64,000 bases of DNA from Lysobacter niastensis (GTDB taxonomy: Bacteria > Pseudomonadota > Gammaproteobacteria > Xanthomonadales > Xanthomonadaceae). The position numbers were made by a program, and so were the translations under genes. Below the pieces are notes generated by a model, which did no database searches, was not told where the DNA came from, and saw only the letters and a program-made list of their open reading frames with translations. Location: NCBI RefSeq assembly GCF_015453285.1, contig NZ_JADLZT010000001.1, forward strand, positions 248,001 to 312,000, written 5' to 3'. Of the stretch, positions 43,138 through 53,455 are shown piece by piece (the first letter of the stretch is position 1; each line of letters begins with the position of its first letter).

Positions 43138-43476
43138 TCAGTGACCTGGCTGTGTCGGGGGCTGGTCCTTCTTCGCCTCCGGTTCCGGGGTTTCCACCGG
43201 CGGAGGTGTCTGTGCGGGCGGTGACGTCATCGGCGCCTCGGCCGAAGTGGCAGGCGGTGCCTCTGAAGTGGCCGGCGGTCCCTCGGTGGTGGCGGGTGGC
43301 GGGGTCTCGGTCGCAGGAGGCGGAGTCTCTACCGGAGGCGGCGCCTCGGTCACCGGCGTGGTCGTCTCCGGTGTGATGACGGTTTCCTCCTTCTTGCAGC
43401 CGGCTACGGCGGTGATGCCCAGCAGCATCGCCAAGGTGAGTGGACCCGACCACACAGGATGAATCCTGGATTTCAT
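43138..43476 (-). CDS. low-complexity Pro/Thr/Glu-rich lipoprotein
   Basis: A 112-residue protein with AAGGAG-type ribosome site, a signal peptide and lipobox VAGC near residue 27. The mature part is almost only Pro, Thr, Glu, Ala and Ser in imperfect repeats (ETPPPATETPPPATTEGPP; SEAPPATSAEAP). It has no enzyme domain and is likely an unfolded, surface-tethered spacer. It breaks the otherwise PTS-related gene order between rapZ and the EIIA gene. Confidence 0.75.
   Translation of the reverse strand: MKSRIHPVWSGPLTLAMLLGITAVAGCKKEETVITPETTTPVTEAPPPVETPPPATETPPPATTEGPPATSEAPPATSAEAPMTSPPAQTPPPVETPEPEAKKDQPPTQPGH
43184..43350 (-). repeat. imperfect Pro-rich codon repeats
   Basis: The coding sequence of the lipoprotein contains several degenerate copies of a roughly 15-30 bp unit encoding PPATxxxP and ETPPP. 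Such repeats may vary in number among strains. Confidence 0.5.
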
Positions 43477-43781
43477 GGTTCGCGCTCCTTTCGGCGGCAT
43501 CGGACGACGATGGCGTCGGTCGATGCGGGCCGATTGGCTCAGTACTTCGTAGTGGAGTCCTTCGTGTGAGTCTTTTTCCTCCAGGCAGACGCGTACGATC
43601 ACGACGCAGTTCGACCGTAGGCCGGCGGCACGAAGCCGCGCGCAACGTCCTTGGAAAGGTTTCGTTGCCAGGGTGGCCGGCCTGGAAGCAGGGTCAGGAG
43701 GGGTTTATCGAACGCAGGCCATCCCATGACGCCATCGTCACAGGCGTTGCAGGCCCGGCTTGTCGCGAAGGCGGTGCTGCC
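43477..43781. other. 305-bp intergenic region between rapZ and the Pro-rich lipoprotein gene
   Basis: No convincing gene on either strand. It should contain the promoter of the lipoprotein gene and the rapZ transcript end. I see no strong terminator hairpin. An upstream in-frame ATG could lengthen the lipoprotein by 42 residues but would destroy its signal peptide. Confidence 0.45.
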
Positions 43782-44663
43782 TTAGTCGAGTTCGCGGTGA
43801 TGCACGGCCACTTCGTCCCAGCCGTGTTCGCGCGCGTGCTCGGCCATCCGCTCGGCGAGGTACACGGAGCGATGGCGGCCGCCCGTGCAACCGAACGCTA
43901 CGGTGACGTAACTGCGGGTGTTGTCCTCGCGCAGGCGCGGCAGCCAGGTGTCGAGGAACTCGCTGATCTGCGCGACGAAGCGCTGCACGTCCGCCTGCGC
44001 TTCCAGGTATTCGCGCACGCCGGCATCACGGCCTGACAGCGGGCGCAGGCTAGGTTCCCAGTGCGGGTTGGGCAGGCAGCGCGCGTCGAACACGAAGTCG
44101 GCGTCGCGCGGCACGCCGCGGCGATAGGCGAAGGACTCGAACAGCAGCGAGATGGTCGCGTCGCCCTCGTTGCCATAGTCGGAAATGATCTGGCGGCGCA
44201 ACTGGTGGACGTTCAGCCGGCTGGTGTCGACCACTTCGTCGGCGAGCTGGCGCAGCGGCTTGAGTACCTGGCGTTCCAGTGAGATGGCATCGGCCAGCGC
44301 CAGGCCGAGGTGGCTCAACGGGTGACGGCGGCGCGTGTCCGCATAGCGCTTGAGCAGCGCATCGTCGTGGGCGTCGAAGAACACCATCTGCGGATCGAGG
44401 CCGAGCTTGCCGACCGCCGAGAGCGATTCCGGCACGGCGCTGAGGTCGCTGTGGCGATTGCGCACGTCGATGCCGACCGCCAGCTTCGGTGCGATGTCGT
44501 CGGCCTCGAGCACGTTGCTGACGAACTGCGGCAGCAGTTCCACTGGGAGGTTGTCCACGCAGTAGAAGCCCAGGTCCTCGAAGGTCTTGAGCGCCACCGA
44601 CTTGCCCGAGCCGGACATGCCACTGACGATGACGAGGGTGGGGGGATGGCTGGTGTTGGTCAC
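43782..44663 (-). CDS. rapZ: RNase adapter protein RapZ
   Basis: A 293-residue nucleotide-binding protein: Walker [15 protein letters not shown] near the N-terminus, [17 protein letters not shown]-type [32 protein letters not shown] and the C-terminal [18 protein letters not shown]. In E. coli it targets small RNA GlmZ for RNase E cleavage and so controls glucosamine-6-phosphate synthase. Its ATG overlaps the hprK stop (ATGA). Confidence 0.96.
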   Translation of the reverse strand: MTNTSHPPTLVIVSGMSGSGKSVALKTFEDLGFYCVDNLPVELLPQFVSNVLEADDIAPKLAVGIDVRNRHSDLSAVPESLSAVGKLGLDPQMVFFDAHDDALLKRYADTRRRHPLSHLGLALADAISLERQVLKPLRQLADEVVDTSRLNVHQLRRQIISDYGNEGDATISLLFESFAYRRGVPRDADFVFDARCLPNPHWEPSLRPLSGRDAGVREYLEAQADVQRFVAQISEFLDTWLPRLREDNTRSYVTVAFGCTGGRHRSVYLAERMAEHAREHGWDEVAVHHRELD

Positions 44664-45610
44664 GGAGTGCCGCGCTCCAGGAAGTGGCTGTGTCTTGCCA
44701 TGAAGGCCGCGGCCGGGTCGACGCCCTTGGCCCGCAGGATGTGCGTGCGCGTCGCAGCCTCGGTCAGCACCGCCAGGTTGCGACCGGGCATCACGGGCAG
44801 GGTGATCGTCGGTACGTCGAGGTCGAGCACGCGTCGCGCGCCGAGGTCGCCGGTGAGCCGCTCCATGCCGCTGGGCTGGGGCTCCAGGTGCGGACGCGTC
44901 AGGTGCACGATCAGGCGCAGGTACTTGTTCTTCTTGACGGCGGTGTCGCCGAACATCTGGCGGATGTTGAGCACGCCCAGGCCGCGCACTTCCAGCAGGT
45001 CCTGGATCAGTTCGGGGCAGGTGCCGTCGAGCACGTCGGGCGCGATCTGGGTGAACTCCGGCGCGTCATCGGCGACCAGCCGGTGCCCGCGCGTCACCAG
45101 TTCAAGCGCCAACTCGCTCTTGCCCGAGCCGGCTTCGCCGGTGATCAGCACGCCGATCGAGTAGATCTCCATGAAGACGCCATGCAGGGTCACGCGTGGC
45201 GCCAGCGTGCGTGCCAGGTGGTACTGCAGGTGGTTGAGCAGCTCATGGCCTCTCCTTGGCGATATCCACAGTGGCGTGTCGCTTTCCTCGGCGGCGCGGC
45301 GCAGGTCCTCGGGGCAGACCTGGTCCTTGCTGATGACCAGCGCCAGCGGCCGGAACTGGATGATCTTCTCGATCGTCTCCCAGCGCATGCGCGAATCCAG
45401 CGCGTCGAGCCAGGTCAGTTCCTCGGTGCCGAGGATCTGCACCTTGTTGGGATAGACGGCGTTGAGATAGCCCGCCAGCGACGGGCGGCGAGCGACGGTG
45501 TCGACCGCTTCGAGCACGCGCTCTTCGCCCCTGCGGCCGGCCAGCCAACGCAAGGACAGGCGTTCGCGTTGCTGCTCGTACAGTTCGCGCGCGCTGATGC
45601 GGGCATTCAT
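44660..45610 (-). CDS. hprK: HPr kinase/phosphorylase
   Basis: A 316-residue bifunctional enzyme that phosphorylates and dephosphorylates Ser46 of HPr. An N-terminal regulatory domain precedes the P-loop [10 protein letters not shown], then [11 protein letters not shown] and the HprK signature [15 protein letters not shown]. The ATG at 45610 gives the usual length; an upstream ATG at 45682 would add 24 residues outside the conserved region. Absent from enteric bacteria but normal in Xanthomonadales and beta-proteobacteria. Confidence 0.96.
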   Translation of the reverse strand: MNARISARELYEQQRERLSLRWLAGRRGEERVLEAVDTVARRPSLAGYLNAVYPNKVQILGTEELTWLDALDSRMRWETIEKIIQFRPLALVISKDQVCPEDLRRAAEESDTPLWISPRRGHELLNHLQYHLARTLAPRVTLHGVFMEIYSIGVLITGEAGSGKSELALELVTRGHRLVADDAPEFTQIAPDVLDGTCPELIQDLLEVRGLGVLNIRQMFGDTAVKKNKYLRLIVHLTRPHLEPQPSGMERLTGDLGARRVLDLDVPTITLPVMPGRNLAVLTEAATRTHILRAKGVDPAAAFMARHSHFLERGTP

Positions 45611-45808
45611 TGCATTGATCTCGATCTGCCGTCGTTGGGCCGGAGCATAGTCCGGCCGAATGTTCTCTGGTCCGTCCGCCATCCTGCGGTCCCCATGCCG
45701 GTCCTATGGTCATCCGGCCGGCGGAATGCTCCGCGACTTGTGCGGTCGGGTGCAAGTGCGGCCTCTGGCGGCCTGCCGGCGGCAGCAGATCCTGGGTCGG
45801 AAAACGAA

Positions 45809-45837
45809 CTGGCCGGCGGTCCACGACCGCCGGCCAG
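45809..45837 (-). terminator. intrinsic terminator after hpf
   Basis: A perfect 13-bp stem CTGGCCGGCGGTC with loop CAC, followed on the minus strand by TTCGTTTT. It lies about 50 nt beyond the hpf stop. It separates rpoN-hpf from hprK-rapZ. Confidence 0.8.
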
Positions 45838-45887
45838 CATGGGTATTCGGGTATCCGGCCGTCGGGGCCGGGCAGACGGTGTCGTGA

Positions 45888-46214
45888 TCAGCCGAACTGG
45901 CCGCTGCGCGCCACGCTCTCGCCACGATGATGGTCGACGAGCTTGGTCTTGTGCTTCATCAGCAGGCGATCGAGTTTGTCGGCGAGCAGGTCGATGGCGG
46001 CATACATGTCCATGCCGGAGGCATCGCAGTGGAGTGTGCGCCCGGAGAGAACGACGGTGGCCTCGGCGCGGTGGTCGGGCTTGTCGAGACTGAGTTGCGT
46101 GCGGACGTCGAAGGGTTGGTCGAAATGGCGTTGCAGTCGCGCCAGCTTTGTTTCCATGTAGTCACGCAGGGCCGGGGTGACTTCAATCTGCTGGCCGTAG
46201 GTTTCGATGCGCAT
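45888..46214 (-). CDS. hpf: ribosome hibernation promoting factor (short HPF / YhbH)
   Basis: A 108-residue protein with the S30Ae/HPF fold: MRIETYGQQIEVTPALRDYM, KLARLQRHFDQPFDVRTQLS, and the C-terminal DMYAAIDLLADKLDRLLMKHKTKL. It binds the decoding centre of idle ribosomes and promotes 100S dimers. The short length marks the HPF/YhbH type. AGGAGG precedes the ATG, giving a strong ribosome site. Downstream of rpoN as in most gammaproteobacteria. Confidence 0.96.
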   Translation of the reverse strand: MRIETYGQQIEVTPALRDYMETKLARLQRHFDQPFDVRTQLSLDKPDHRAEATVVLSGRTLHCDASGMDMYAAIDLLADKLDRLLMKHKTKLVDHHRGESVARSGQFG

Positions 46215-46433
46215 CGGAGACCTCCTGAACGTCGCGACGGAATTTTTATGACACCTGGACGTGGTCCAGGGTTCCAGCATCGCACGCCGTAGGCGTCGCG
46301 GAACAGCGTGCTGTATCGCAGATTGCGCGGCTGGTGCTGACCGCCGCGTCAGGATCGACGCTCTTGTCCTCCCTGCGGATTCATCAATGTGATGTTTTCG
46401 GATGCAACGCGTTAAACGTGATGCCTGTGTGTT

Positions 46434-47867
46434 TCAGCCGATCCGCACCCGGTCCTGCGACGACGGGATGCTCATGGCCTCACGATACTTCGCAACGGTG
46501 CGTCGTGCCACCGGTACACCAGTCGCTTTCAGGGTTTCGGCCAGACGCGCATCCGACAACGGCTTGCGTGGATTCTCTGCTTCGATGAGCTGGCGGATCA
46601 TGGACTGGATGGCGGTGCTCGAGGTCTCGCCGCCGGTGCCGGTCTCGATGCCGGACGCGAAGAACGCGCGCAGCGGAACCGTGCCACGCGGCGTACGTGC
46701 GTACTTGCGTGCGATCGCGCGCGACACGGTGGACTCGTGCAGGCCCACTTCGGCGGCCACTTCGCGCAACGTCAGCGGGCGCAGCGCGCCATCGCCGAAC
46801 TCGAGGAAGGAGGCCTGCTGCCGGATCAGGCAACGTGCGACTTTCAGCAGAGTGTCGCCCCGCGCTTCCAGGCTCTTGAGCAGCCAGCGCGCCTCCTGCA
46901 GGTGGCCGCGCAGGTAGCTAGCGTCCGACGGGCTGGCATGGCGGATCATGCCTTCGTAGCCGCGGTGGATGGCCACGCGCGGGCGCATGTTCTGGGCCAG
47001 GGTCACCCGCCACATCCCGTGCTGGCGCCAGATGACGACATCCGGCGCGATGTAGGTGTCGCTGCCGATGGCGCCGATCTGAGCACCGGGGCGGGGGTCG
47101 AGCGACCTCAGCAGGTGGACAGCGGTCTCGACTTCATTCGGATCGCGCTTCAGCTCGGCGGCCAGGCCGGCGATGCCGATGCGCGGCAGGCGGTCGAGCG
47201 AGTCGCTGGCCAGCATCCTCGCCAGCGTCCGGCCGGGGGTGTCATCCGGCAACTGTTCCAGCTGCACGGTCAGGCACTCGCCGACCGTACGGGCACCTGC
47301 GCCCACAGGATCGAAGCGCTGGACTTGGTGGAGCACGGTCAGGACCTCGTCCAGGCTGGCCTCGACCTGCGGCTTCAGCGAATCGAGGATGGCATCCAGC
47401 GGCTGGCGCATGTAGCCGTCGTCATCGATGGCCTCGATCAGGGCGACGCCGATCTGGCGATCGCGATGCGACAACGGGCTCAGGTGCAACTGCCATAGCA
47501 GGTGGTCGTGAAGCGTGTCGGCCTCGGCGACCTGTTCAGCCATCGGGATGTCATCGTCGCGGTCGGACGGCCCGAGGCGCTCATACCACGTGTCGCCGTC
47601 CTTGCTGTTCCAGTCGACTTCCGGCGCATTCGGCTCGCCACCGTCGCCGCCATCCTCGATGGGCGGATGCGGCACGTCATCGGCCGAGATGCTGCCGATC
47701 GACGGATCGGCCCAGTCCAGCAGGGGGTTGGTCTCGACCGCGTTGGTGAGCTCCGCCTCCAGTTCGATCGCGGACAACTGCAGCAGGCGGATCGCCTGCC
47801 GCAACTGCGGCGTCATCACCAGATGTTGTCCTAGTGCGGCTTGGAGACGGGGCTTCATTGTCGTCAT
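46434..47867 (-). CDS. rpoN: RNA polymerase sigma-54 factor
   Basis: A 477-residue sigma-54. Region I (LQAALGQHLVMTPQLRQAIRLLQLSA, Gln/Leu-rich, in part) binds activators; the acidic linker follows; region III includes the core-binding part and the HTH HESTVSRAIARKYARTPRG; the RpoN box ARRTVAKYRE is near the end. It directs transcription from -24/-12 promoters, among them pilus and flagellar genes in this group. It is between lptB and hpf. Confidence 0.97.
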   Translation of the reverse strand: MTTMKPRLQAALGQHLVMTPQLRQAIRLLQLSAIELEAELTNAVETNPLLDWADPSIGSISADDVPHPPIEDGGDGGEPNAPEVDWNSKDGDTWYERLGPSDRDDDIPMAEQVAEADTLHDHLLWQLHLSPLSHRDRQIGVALIEAIDDDGYMRQPLDAILDSLKPQVEASLDEVLTVLHQVQRFDPVGAGARTVGECLTVQLEQLPDDTPGRTLARMLASDSLDRLPRIGIAGLAAELKRDPNEVETAVHLLRSLDPRPGAQIGAIGSDTYIAPDVVIWRQHGMWRVTLAQNMRPRVAIHRGYEGMIRHASPSDASYLRGHLQEARWLLKSLEARGDTLLKVARCLIRQQASFLEFGDGALRPLTLREVAAEVGLHESTVSRAIARKYARTPRGTVPLRAFFASGIETGTGGETSSTAIQSMIRQLIEAENPRKPLSDARLAETLKATGVPVARRTVAKYREAMSIPSSQDRVRIG

Positions 47868-47961
47868 CTAACGCGAGCTTGCGTGGGCGGCGGCCGCAAA
47901 CGCCCGACGACCGTGCTGCTGCGCGAGCATTTGGCGAAGCCGCCCTGGCAATAGCCCGAGA

Positions 47962-48681
47962 CTACAGACGGAAGGTTTCGCCCAGATACACGCGCCGCAC
48001 GTCGGGGTTGGCCAGCAGCGCGTCCGGAGCCCCCTGCGCGAGCACGCTGCCTTCGCTGAGAATATACGCCCGATCGCAGATACCCAAGGTTTCGCGAACG
48101 TTGTGATCGGTGATCAGGACGCCGATGCCGCGATTCTTGAGATGGCGCACGATTCGCTGGATCTCGCCGACCGAAATCGGGTCGACGCCGGCGAAGGGTT
48201 CGTCGAGCAGCATCAGCCGCGGCTTGCCGGCCAGCGCACGCGCGATCTCGACACGGCGGCGTTCGCCGCCCGACAGGCTGGCACCGATCTGGTCGGCGAC
48301 ATGGGTGATCTGGAGTTCGTCGAGCAGGCTGTTGAGCTCCCGCTCGCGGCCGGCCCGGTCCAGGTCCTCGCGCAGTTCAAGCACCAGGCGGATGTTGTCG
48401 GCCACGCTGAGCTTGCGGAACACCGACGGTTCCTGCGGCAGGTAGCCGACGCCGTACTTGGCTCGCGCGTACATCGGCTCGGAGGTGATGTCCTTGCCGT
48501 CCAGCACGATCTGGCCTGCATCGGCCGGCACCAGGCCGACGATCATGTAGAAGCAGGTGGTCTTGCCGGCGCCATTCGGGCCCAGCAGTCCGACCACTTC
48601 GCCGGCATCCAGGGTCAGGCCGAAGTCCTTGACCACCTGGCGCGCACGGTAGGCCTTGCGCAGCCCCTGTGCGACCAGCAT
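47962..48681 (-). CDS. lptB: LPS export ABC transporter ATP-binding protein LptB
   Basis: A 239-residue ABC ATPase that powers extraction of LPS from the inner membrane with LptFG. Walker [11 protein letters not shown]-loop [12 protein letters not shown], signature [15 protein letters not shown], Walker [14 protein letters not shown] and the switch His in [10 protein letters not shown] are all present. The start overlaps the lptA stop by one base (TGATG). A 94-bp gap precedes rpoN downstream. Confidence 0.97.
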   Translation of the reverse strand: MLVAQGLRKAYRARQVVKDFGLTLDAGEVVGLLGPNGAGKTTCFYMIVGLVPADAGQIVLDGKDITSEPMYARAKYGVGYLPQEPSVFRKLSVADNIRLVLELREDLDRAGRERELNSLLDELQITHVADQIGASLSGGERRRVEIARALAGKPRLMLLDEPFAGVDPISVGEIQRIVRHLKNRGIGVLITDHNVRETLGICDRAYILSEGSVLAQGAPDALLANPDVRRVYLGETFRL

Positions 48682-49193
48682 CAGCCGCCCCCCTGGCCGG
48701 TCTTGGGCTGGATGCGCATCTTGACGCGCCCGGCACCTTCGCCGCCGCTGGTGACCTGGCTGGTCTTCATGTTGTAGACCACGCGCTCGCCATTGAGGGT
48801 GCCGCGCGGCTCCTGGATGGTCACCTTGCCGGTGAACACGACGACCTCGGCCTTGAGGTCATAGTCGACCTTGCTGGCCTCGGCACTGAAGGGGGCGCCA
48901 TTGTCGAGCTGCTGCTTCATCTTGACCGGGCCCCCGGTCAGGACGGCGCGCACGGGCTCGCCACCCTGCTGGGTGATGGTGGCCGTCGAGGAACGGATGT
49001 CGAGGCTCCCCTGCGTGATGATCACGCCGCCGCTGAGCACGGTCGGGCGGCTGTCGTCGAGCGAGTAATCGGAATGGCCGGCATCGATGTCCATCGGCTG
49101 GTTCCGGTCCGACGAGCGCGCCAGCGCCGGCATGGGAACCAGTGACGCCGCGATCAGCGCCAGGCCCAGCAGGCTAGCGGGGAGTACGTTCAT
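48681..49193 (-). CDS. lptA: lipopolysaccharide transport periplasmic protein LptA
   Basis: A 170-residue protein with a signal peptide ([18 protein letters not shown]) and an OstA/LptA beta-jellyroll: [24 protein letters not shown] in part, [34 protein letters not shown] and [11 protein letters not shown]. It bridges the periplasm for LPS. The ATG at 49193 lies inside the end of lptC (20-nt overlap). Confidence 0.95.
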   Translation of the reverse strand: MNVLPASLLGLALIAASLVPMPALARSSDRNQPMDIDAGHSDYSLDDSRPTVLSGGVIITQGSLDIRSSTATITQQGGEPVRAVLTGGPVKMKQQLDNGAPFSAEASKVDYDLKAEVVVFTGKVTIQEPRGTLNGERVVYNMKTSQVTSGGEGAGRVKMRIQPKTGQGGG

Positions 49194-49743
49194 ATCGACC
49201 CTTGATGTCGGATTTGAGGGCAATGTTGTTGGCCTTGAGGTCGGCATCGAGGCCCCGGCCGTTAAGTGTAAAGCCCGGCTGCCGGACGGTGATCGGCGCA
49301 TTCGAGGTGGCACGCTTTTCGTCCGGGAAGACATTGAGCTCCTCGGTCTCCATGCTGACCGCCTTGCCCGACCGGTTGGTGTTGTTCGCCGTGACCTGGC
49401 CGCGCAGGCGCAGTTCCTTGCCCTCGGGGCTGACCCAGCCCGTCCTGGCACGCACCTCCCACGGCTTGTCCTGAGAGCCCGGCGTGGGCGGGATCACGAA
49501 CAGCGGCGTGGCGATGGTCATCGTCTTCGCGTCCGGGTCCCGCTCCAGCCGCGGGGCGCTCAGCGTGAAGGACTCCTGGCCCTTCTTGTCCAGCGCGACG
49601 AGTTCGAAATCGCTCAGCACATAGTCGGGACGCCGCTGCGCATGGGACTGGCCCTGTTCCTTGTCGCGCTGCAGCCAACGCACCCATCCGGTGAGGAGCG
49701 CGGCGATCAGCAGCAGCACGGTGGCGATGCCGCGCCAGCTCAT
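49174..49743 (-). CDS. lptC: LPS export protein LptC
   Basis: A 189-residue bitopic inner-membrane protein: one helix (GIATVLLLIAALLTGWVRWL) and a periplasmic LptC domain (YVLSDFELVALDKKGQESFTL, KELRLRGQVTANN). It passes LPS from LptBFG to LptA. The ATG overlaps the kdsC stop (ATGA). Confidence 0.94.
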   Translation of the reverse strand: MSWRGIATVLLLIAALLTGWVRWLQRDKEQGQSHAQRRPDYVLSDFELVALDKKGQESFTLSAPRLERDPDAKTMTIATPLFVIPPTPGSQDKPWEVRARTGWVSPEGKELRLRGQVTANNTNRSGKAVSMETEELNVFPDEKRATSNAPITVRQPGFTLNGRGLDADLKANNIALKSDIKGRYERTPR

Positions 49744-50321
49744 GCATTGCCCTCGATGCGGGTGCCTTCGGTCCGGCTGACGTCGGCCAGCAACGCCTCG
49801 GCATGGCCCTGCGCCGCGAGCAACAGGTCGCAGAACTCGCGGGCGGCGCCGTGGCCGGCACGCTGGCCGGTGCGCCAGTGCACGCGTTCACCGACCCAGC
49901 GGTGAGCGTCGGCCGGTGCCACCGAAAAACCGCAGTGCAGCATCACGCGCAGATCGGGCAGGTCGTCGCCCATGAAGGCGACCTCGTCCATGCCCAGGCC
50001 GAGTCGCGCGGCGATCTCGCGAACGCAGGCCAGCTTGTCGCCGACGCCGATATGCACCTCGGCGATACCGAGATCGGCCGCGCGCTGCTGCGCCACGATG
50101 CTGGCGCGCGCGGTGACGAAAGCGACCGTGATGCCGCTCTTGCGCAGCAGCACCAGGCCTTGGCCGTCGTGCACGTTGAACGCCTTGAGTTCGCGGCCTT
50201 CGCTGTCGAAGAACAGGCGGCCGTCGGTCAGCGTTCCGTCCACGTCGAAGCACGCCAGTCGGATGCGCGCGGCGCGTTCGCGAATGTCGGCGGGATAGTC
50301 GTTGAGGTGCGAGTAAGGCAT
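49740..50321 (-). CDS. kdsC: 3-deoxy-D-manno-octulosonate 8-phosphate phosphatase
   Basis: A 193-residue HAD phosphatase that removes phosphate from Kdo-8-phosphate. Motif I CFDVDGTLTDGRL, motif II AFVTARAS, the Lys in VGDKLACV and motif IV AFMGDDLPDLRVM are intact. Tetramer-type without a cap domain. The ATG at 50321 is used here; an in-frame ATG at 50336 just after kdsD would add five residues. Neither has a strong ribosome site. Confidence 0.96.
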   Translation of the reverse strand: MPYSHLNDYPADIRERAARIRLACFDVDGTLTDGRLFFDSEGRELKAFNVHDGQGLVLLRKSGITVAFVTARASIVAQQRAADLGIAEVHIGVGDKLACVREIAARLGLGMDEVAFMGDDLPDLRVMLHCGFSVAPADAHRWVGERVHWRTGQRAGHGAAREFCDLLLAAQGHAEALLADVSRTEGTRIEGNA

Positions 50322-50343
50322 GTCGGCAGGCGGCATCGGGCGA

Positions 50344-51348
50344 TCACACCACCCGTGCACGCAACAGGTCGTGAATGTTGAGGGCGCCGACGACGCGATG
50401 CTCGGCATCGATGACGATCAGGCCGCTGATCTTGTTCGCTTCCATCAGTTGCGCCGCTTCCACCGCCAGCGCATGCGAACCGATGGTCTTGGGCGAGCGC
50501 GTCATCACCTCGACGATGCGGGTGTTGCGCACGTCGAAGGTATGGTCGTCGAGCGTGCGTCGCAGGTCGCCGTCGGTGTAGAGGCCGAGCAGGCGGTTGT
50601 CGTCGTCGACGATCGCCGTCATCCCCAGCCGCTTGCGGCTCATCTCCACGAGGGTTTCGCTGATGCTGGCGTCGGCGGTGACGCGCGGCACGTCGTCTCC
50701 GGCATGCATGATGTCGCTGATGTGCAACAGCAGGCGCCGGCCGAGCGCGCCAGCGGGATGCGAACGGGCGAAGTCGTCGGCGGTGAAGCCGCGCGCGTCG
50801 AGGAGCGCGACTGCGAGCGCGTCGCCCATCGCCAGCGATGCAGTCGTGCTGGAAGTCGGTGCCAAAGCCAGCGGGCAGGCCTCGGCCGGCACGCTGACGT
50901 CCAGGTGCACGTCGGCCTCGCGTGCCAGCGACGACTTCGGCCGGCCGGTCATCGCGATCAGCTTGTTGCCCTGGCGCCGCAGCACCGGCAGCAGCAACAG
51001 GATCTCGTCGCTCTCGCCGGAGTAGGACAGGGCGAGCACGACGTCGGTGTCGGTGATCATGCCGAGGTCGCCATGGGCGGCCTCGCCGGGGTGCACGTAG
51101 AAAGCTGGCGTGCCGGTCGAGGCCAGCGTCGCGGCGATCTTGCGGGCGATATGGCCGGACTTGCCCATGCCGGTGCAGACCACGCGGCCGCGGGCCGCCA
51201 GCATCAGCCGGCAGGCTTCGGTGAAATCGTCGCCGATGCGCCCGGCCACCGTGGCCAGGGCCTGGGCTTCGATCTCGAACACGCGGCGTCCGCTGGCGGT
51301 CAGGCCGGCAGCAGAGTCGTCAACGGGTGGAATGGGGGCGGTTGCCAT
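50344..51348 (-). CDS. kdsD: D-arabinose-5-phosphate isomerase
   Basis: A 334-residue enzyme that makes arabinose-5-phosphate from ribulose-5-phosphate, the first step of Kdo synthesis. SIS domain with VVCTGMGKSGHIARKIAATLASTG in part, HPGEAAHGDLGMI and ALSYSGESDEIL, then two CBS domains (DNRLLGLYTDGDLRRTL; ISGLIVIDAEHRVVGALNIHDL in part). It is the first gene of kdsD-kdsC-lptCAB-rpoN, divergent from ibaG. Confidence 0.97.
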   Translation of the reverse strand: MATAPIPPVDDSAAGLTASGRRVFEIEAQALATVAGRIGDDFTEACRLMLAARGRVVCTGMGKSGHIARKIAATLASTGTPAFYVHPGEAAHGDLGMITDTDVVLALSYSGESDEILLLLPVLRRQGNKLIAMTGRPKSSLAREADVHLDVSVPAEACPLALAPTSSTTASLAMGDALAVALLDARGFTADDFARSHPAGALGRRLLLHISDIMHAGDDVPRVTADASISETLVEMSRKRLGMTAIVDDDNRLLGLYTDGDLRRTLDDHTFDVRNTRIVEVMTRSPKTIGSHALAVEAAQLMEANKISGLIVIDAEHRVVGALNIHDLLRARVV

Positions 51349-51385
51349 TTCGGACCGGAGGCCTTTCCGTTAGGCTAATTGGCCA

Positions 51386-51391
51386 ATTCTA
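51386..51391 (-). promoter_or_regulatory. candidate -10 box of the kdsD operon
   Basis: TAGAAT on the minus strand, 37 nt before the kdsD ATG, in the 152-bp divergent gap with ibaG. A normal leader with a purine-rich ribosome site follows. The -35 is not convincing. Confidence 0.35.
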
Positions 51392-51436
51392 TGCGGTTCA
51401 TCCGCGAAAAGCCCGCCGGCGTCCAGCGGCGGCTGA

Positions 51437-53083
<1,647 letters not shown>

Positions 53084-53086
53084 TGC

Positions 53087-53404
53087 ATGAAGACCTCCCG
53101 TTCGTCGCGATTCACGCCGCGCCGCCGCATCGTGCTCGGCGTGTTCGCCGCATTGCTACTGCTGGTGGGCTGGCTGCATTTCACCGGTGCCGCCGGTACG
53201 CGCGGCATGCCGCTGAAGGAAATGGACTGGAACGGTGACGGCAAAGCCGGCATGGAAGAGTGGCTGCAGTCGATATACGCCGTGGTCGTGCACAAGACCG
53301 TCGACGGCCCTCGCGAATGCAGCACCTATGCCTGGCGGCGCGATGACAGCACGATCCGGGTCGATTGCCGAACGGTGGTGAAGCCGGCAACTCCGGACAA
53401 GTGA
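53087..53404 (+). CDS. small membrane-anchored protein with one EF-hand-like loop
   Basis: A 105-residue protein. A basic N-terminus (SSRFTPRRR) leads into one membrane helix (IVLGVFAALLLLVGWLHF), probably with the C-terminus in the periplasm. The periplasmic part has a DWNGDGKAGMEEW loop like an EF-hand, and two cysteines (GPRECSTY, VDCRT). The family is not named to my knowledge. It follows murA by 3 bp and is likely co-transcribed. Confidence 0.78.
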   Translation: MKTSRSSRFTPRRRIVLGVFAALLLLVGWLHFTGAAGTRGMPLKEMDWNGDGKAGMEEWLQSIYAVVVHKTVDGPRECSTYAWRRDDSTIRVDCRTVVKPATPDK

Positions 53405-53408
53405 TACA

Positions 53409-53435
53409 AAAAAGCCCCGCGATGCGGGGCTTTTT
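53409..53435. terminator. bidirectional intrinsic terminator
   Basis: AAAAAGCCCCGC-GAT-GCGGGGCTTTTT: a 12-bp stem with A and T runs at either side, between the converging murA-linked gene and the DUF3108 gene. It should end transcripts from both directions. Confidence 0.9.
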
Positions 53436-53455
53436 CGTGGGGCGGTTGGCGGGCG

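Noticed and set aside
43184-43350. Repeated units that might suggest a CRISPR array
   Set aside because: The units are short, in frame and code for Pro-rich protein; there are no regular spacers or cas genes.
43440-44036. Plus-strand frame across the rapZ / lipoprotein gap
   Set aside because: It overlaps rapZ and the lipoprotein gene antisense, both well supported.
46215-47961. Sigma-54 type -24/-12 promoter around rpoN and hpf
   Set aside because: I looked for TGGCAC-N5-TTGC in these gaps and found no acceptable match.
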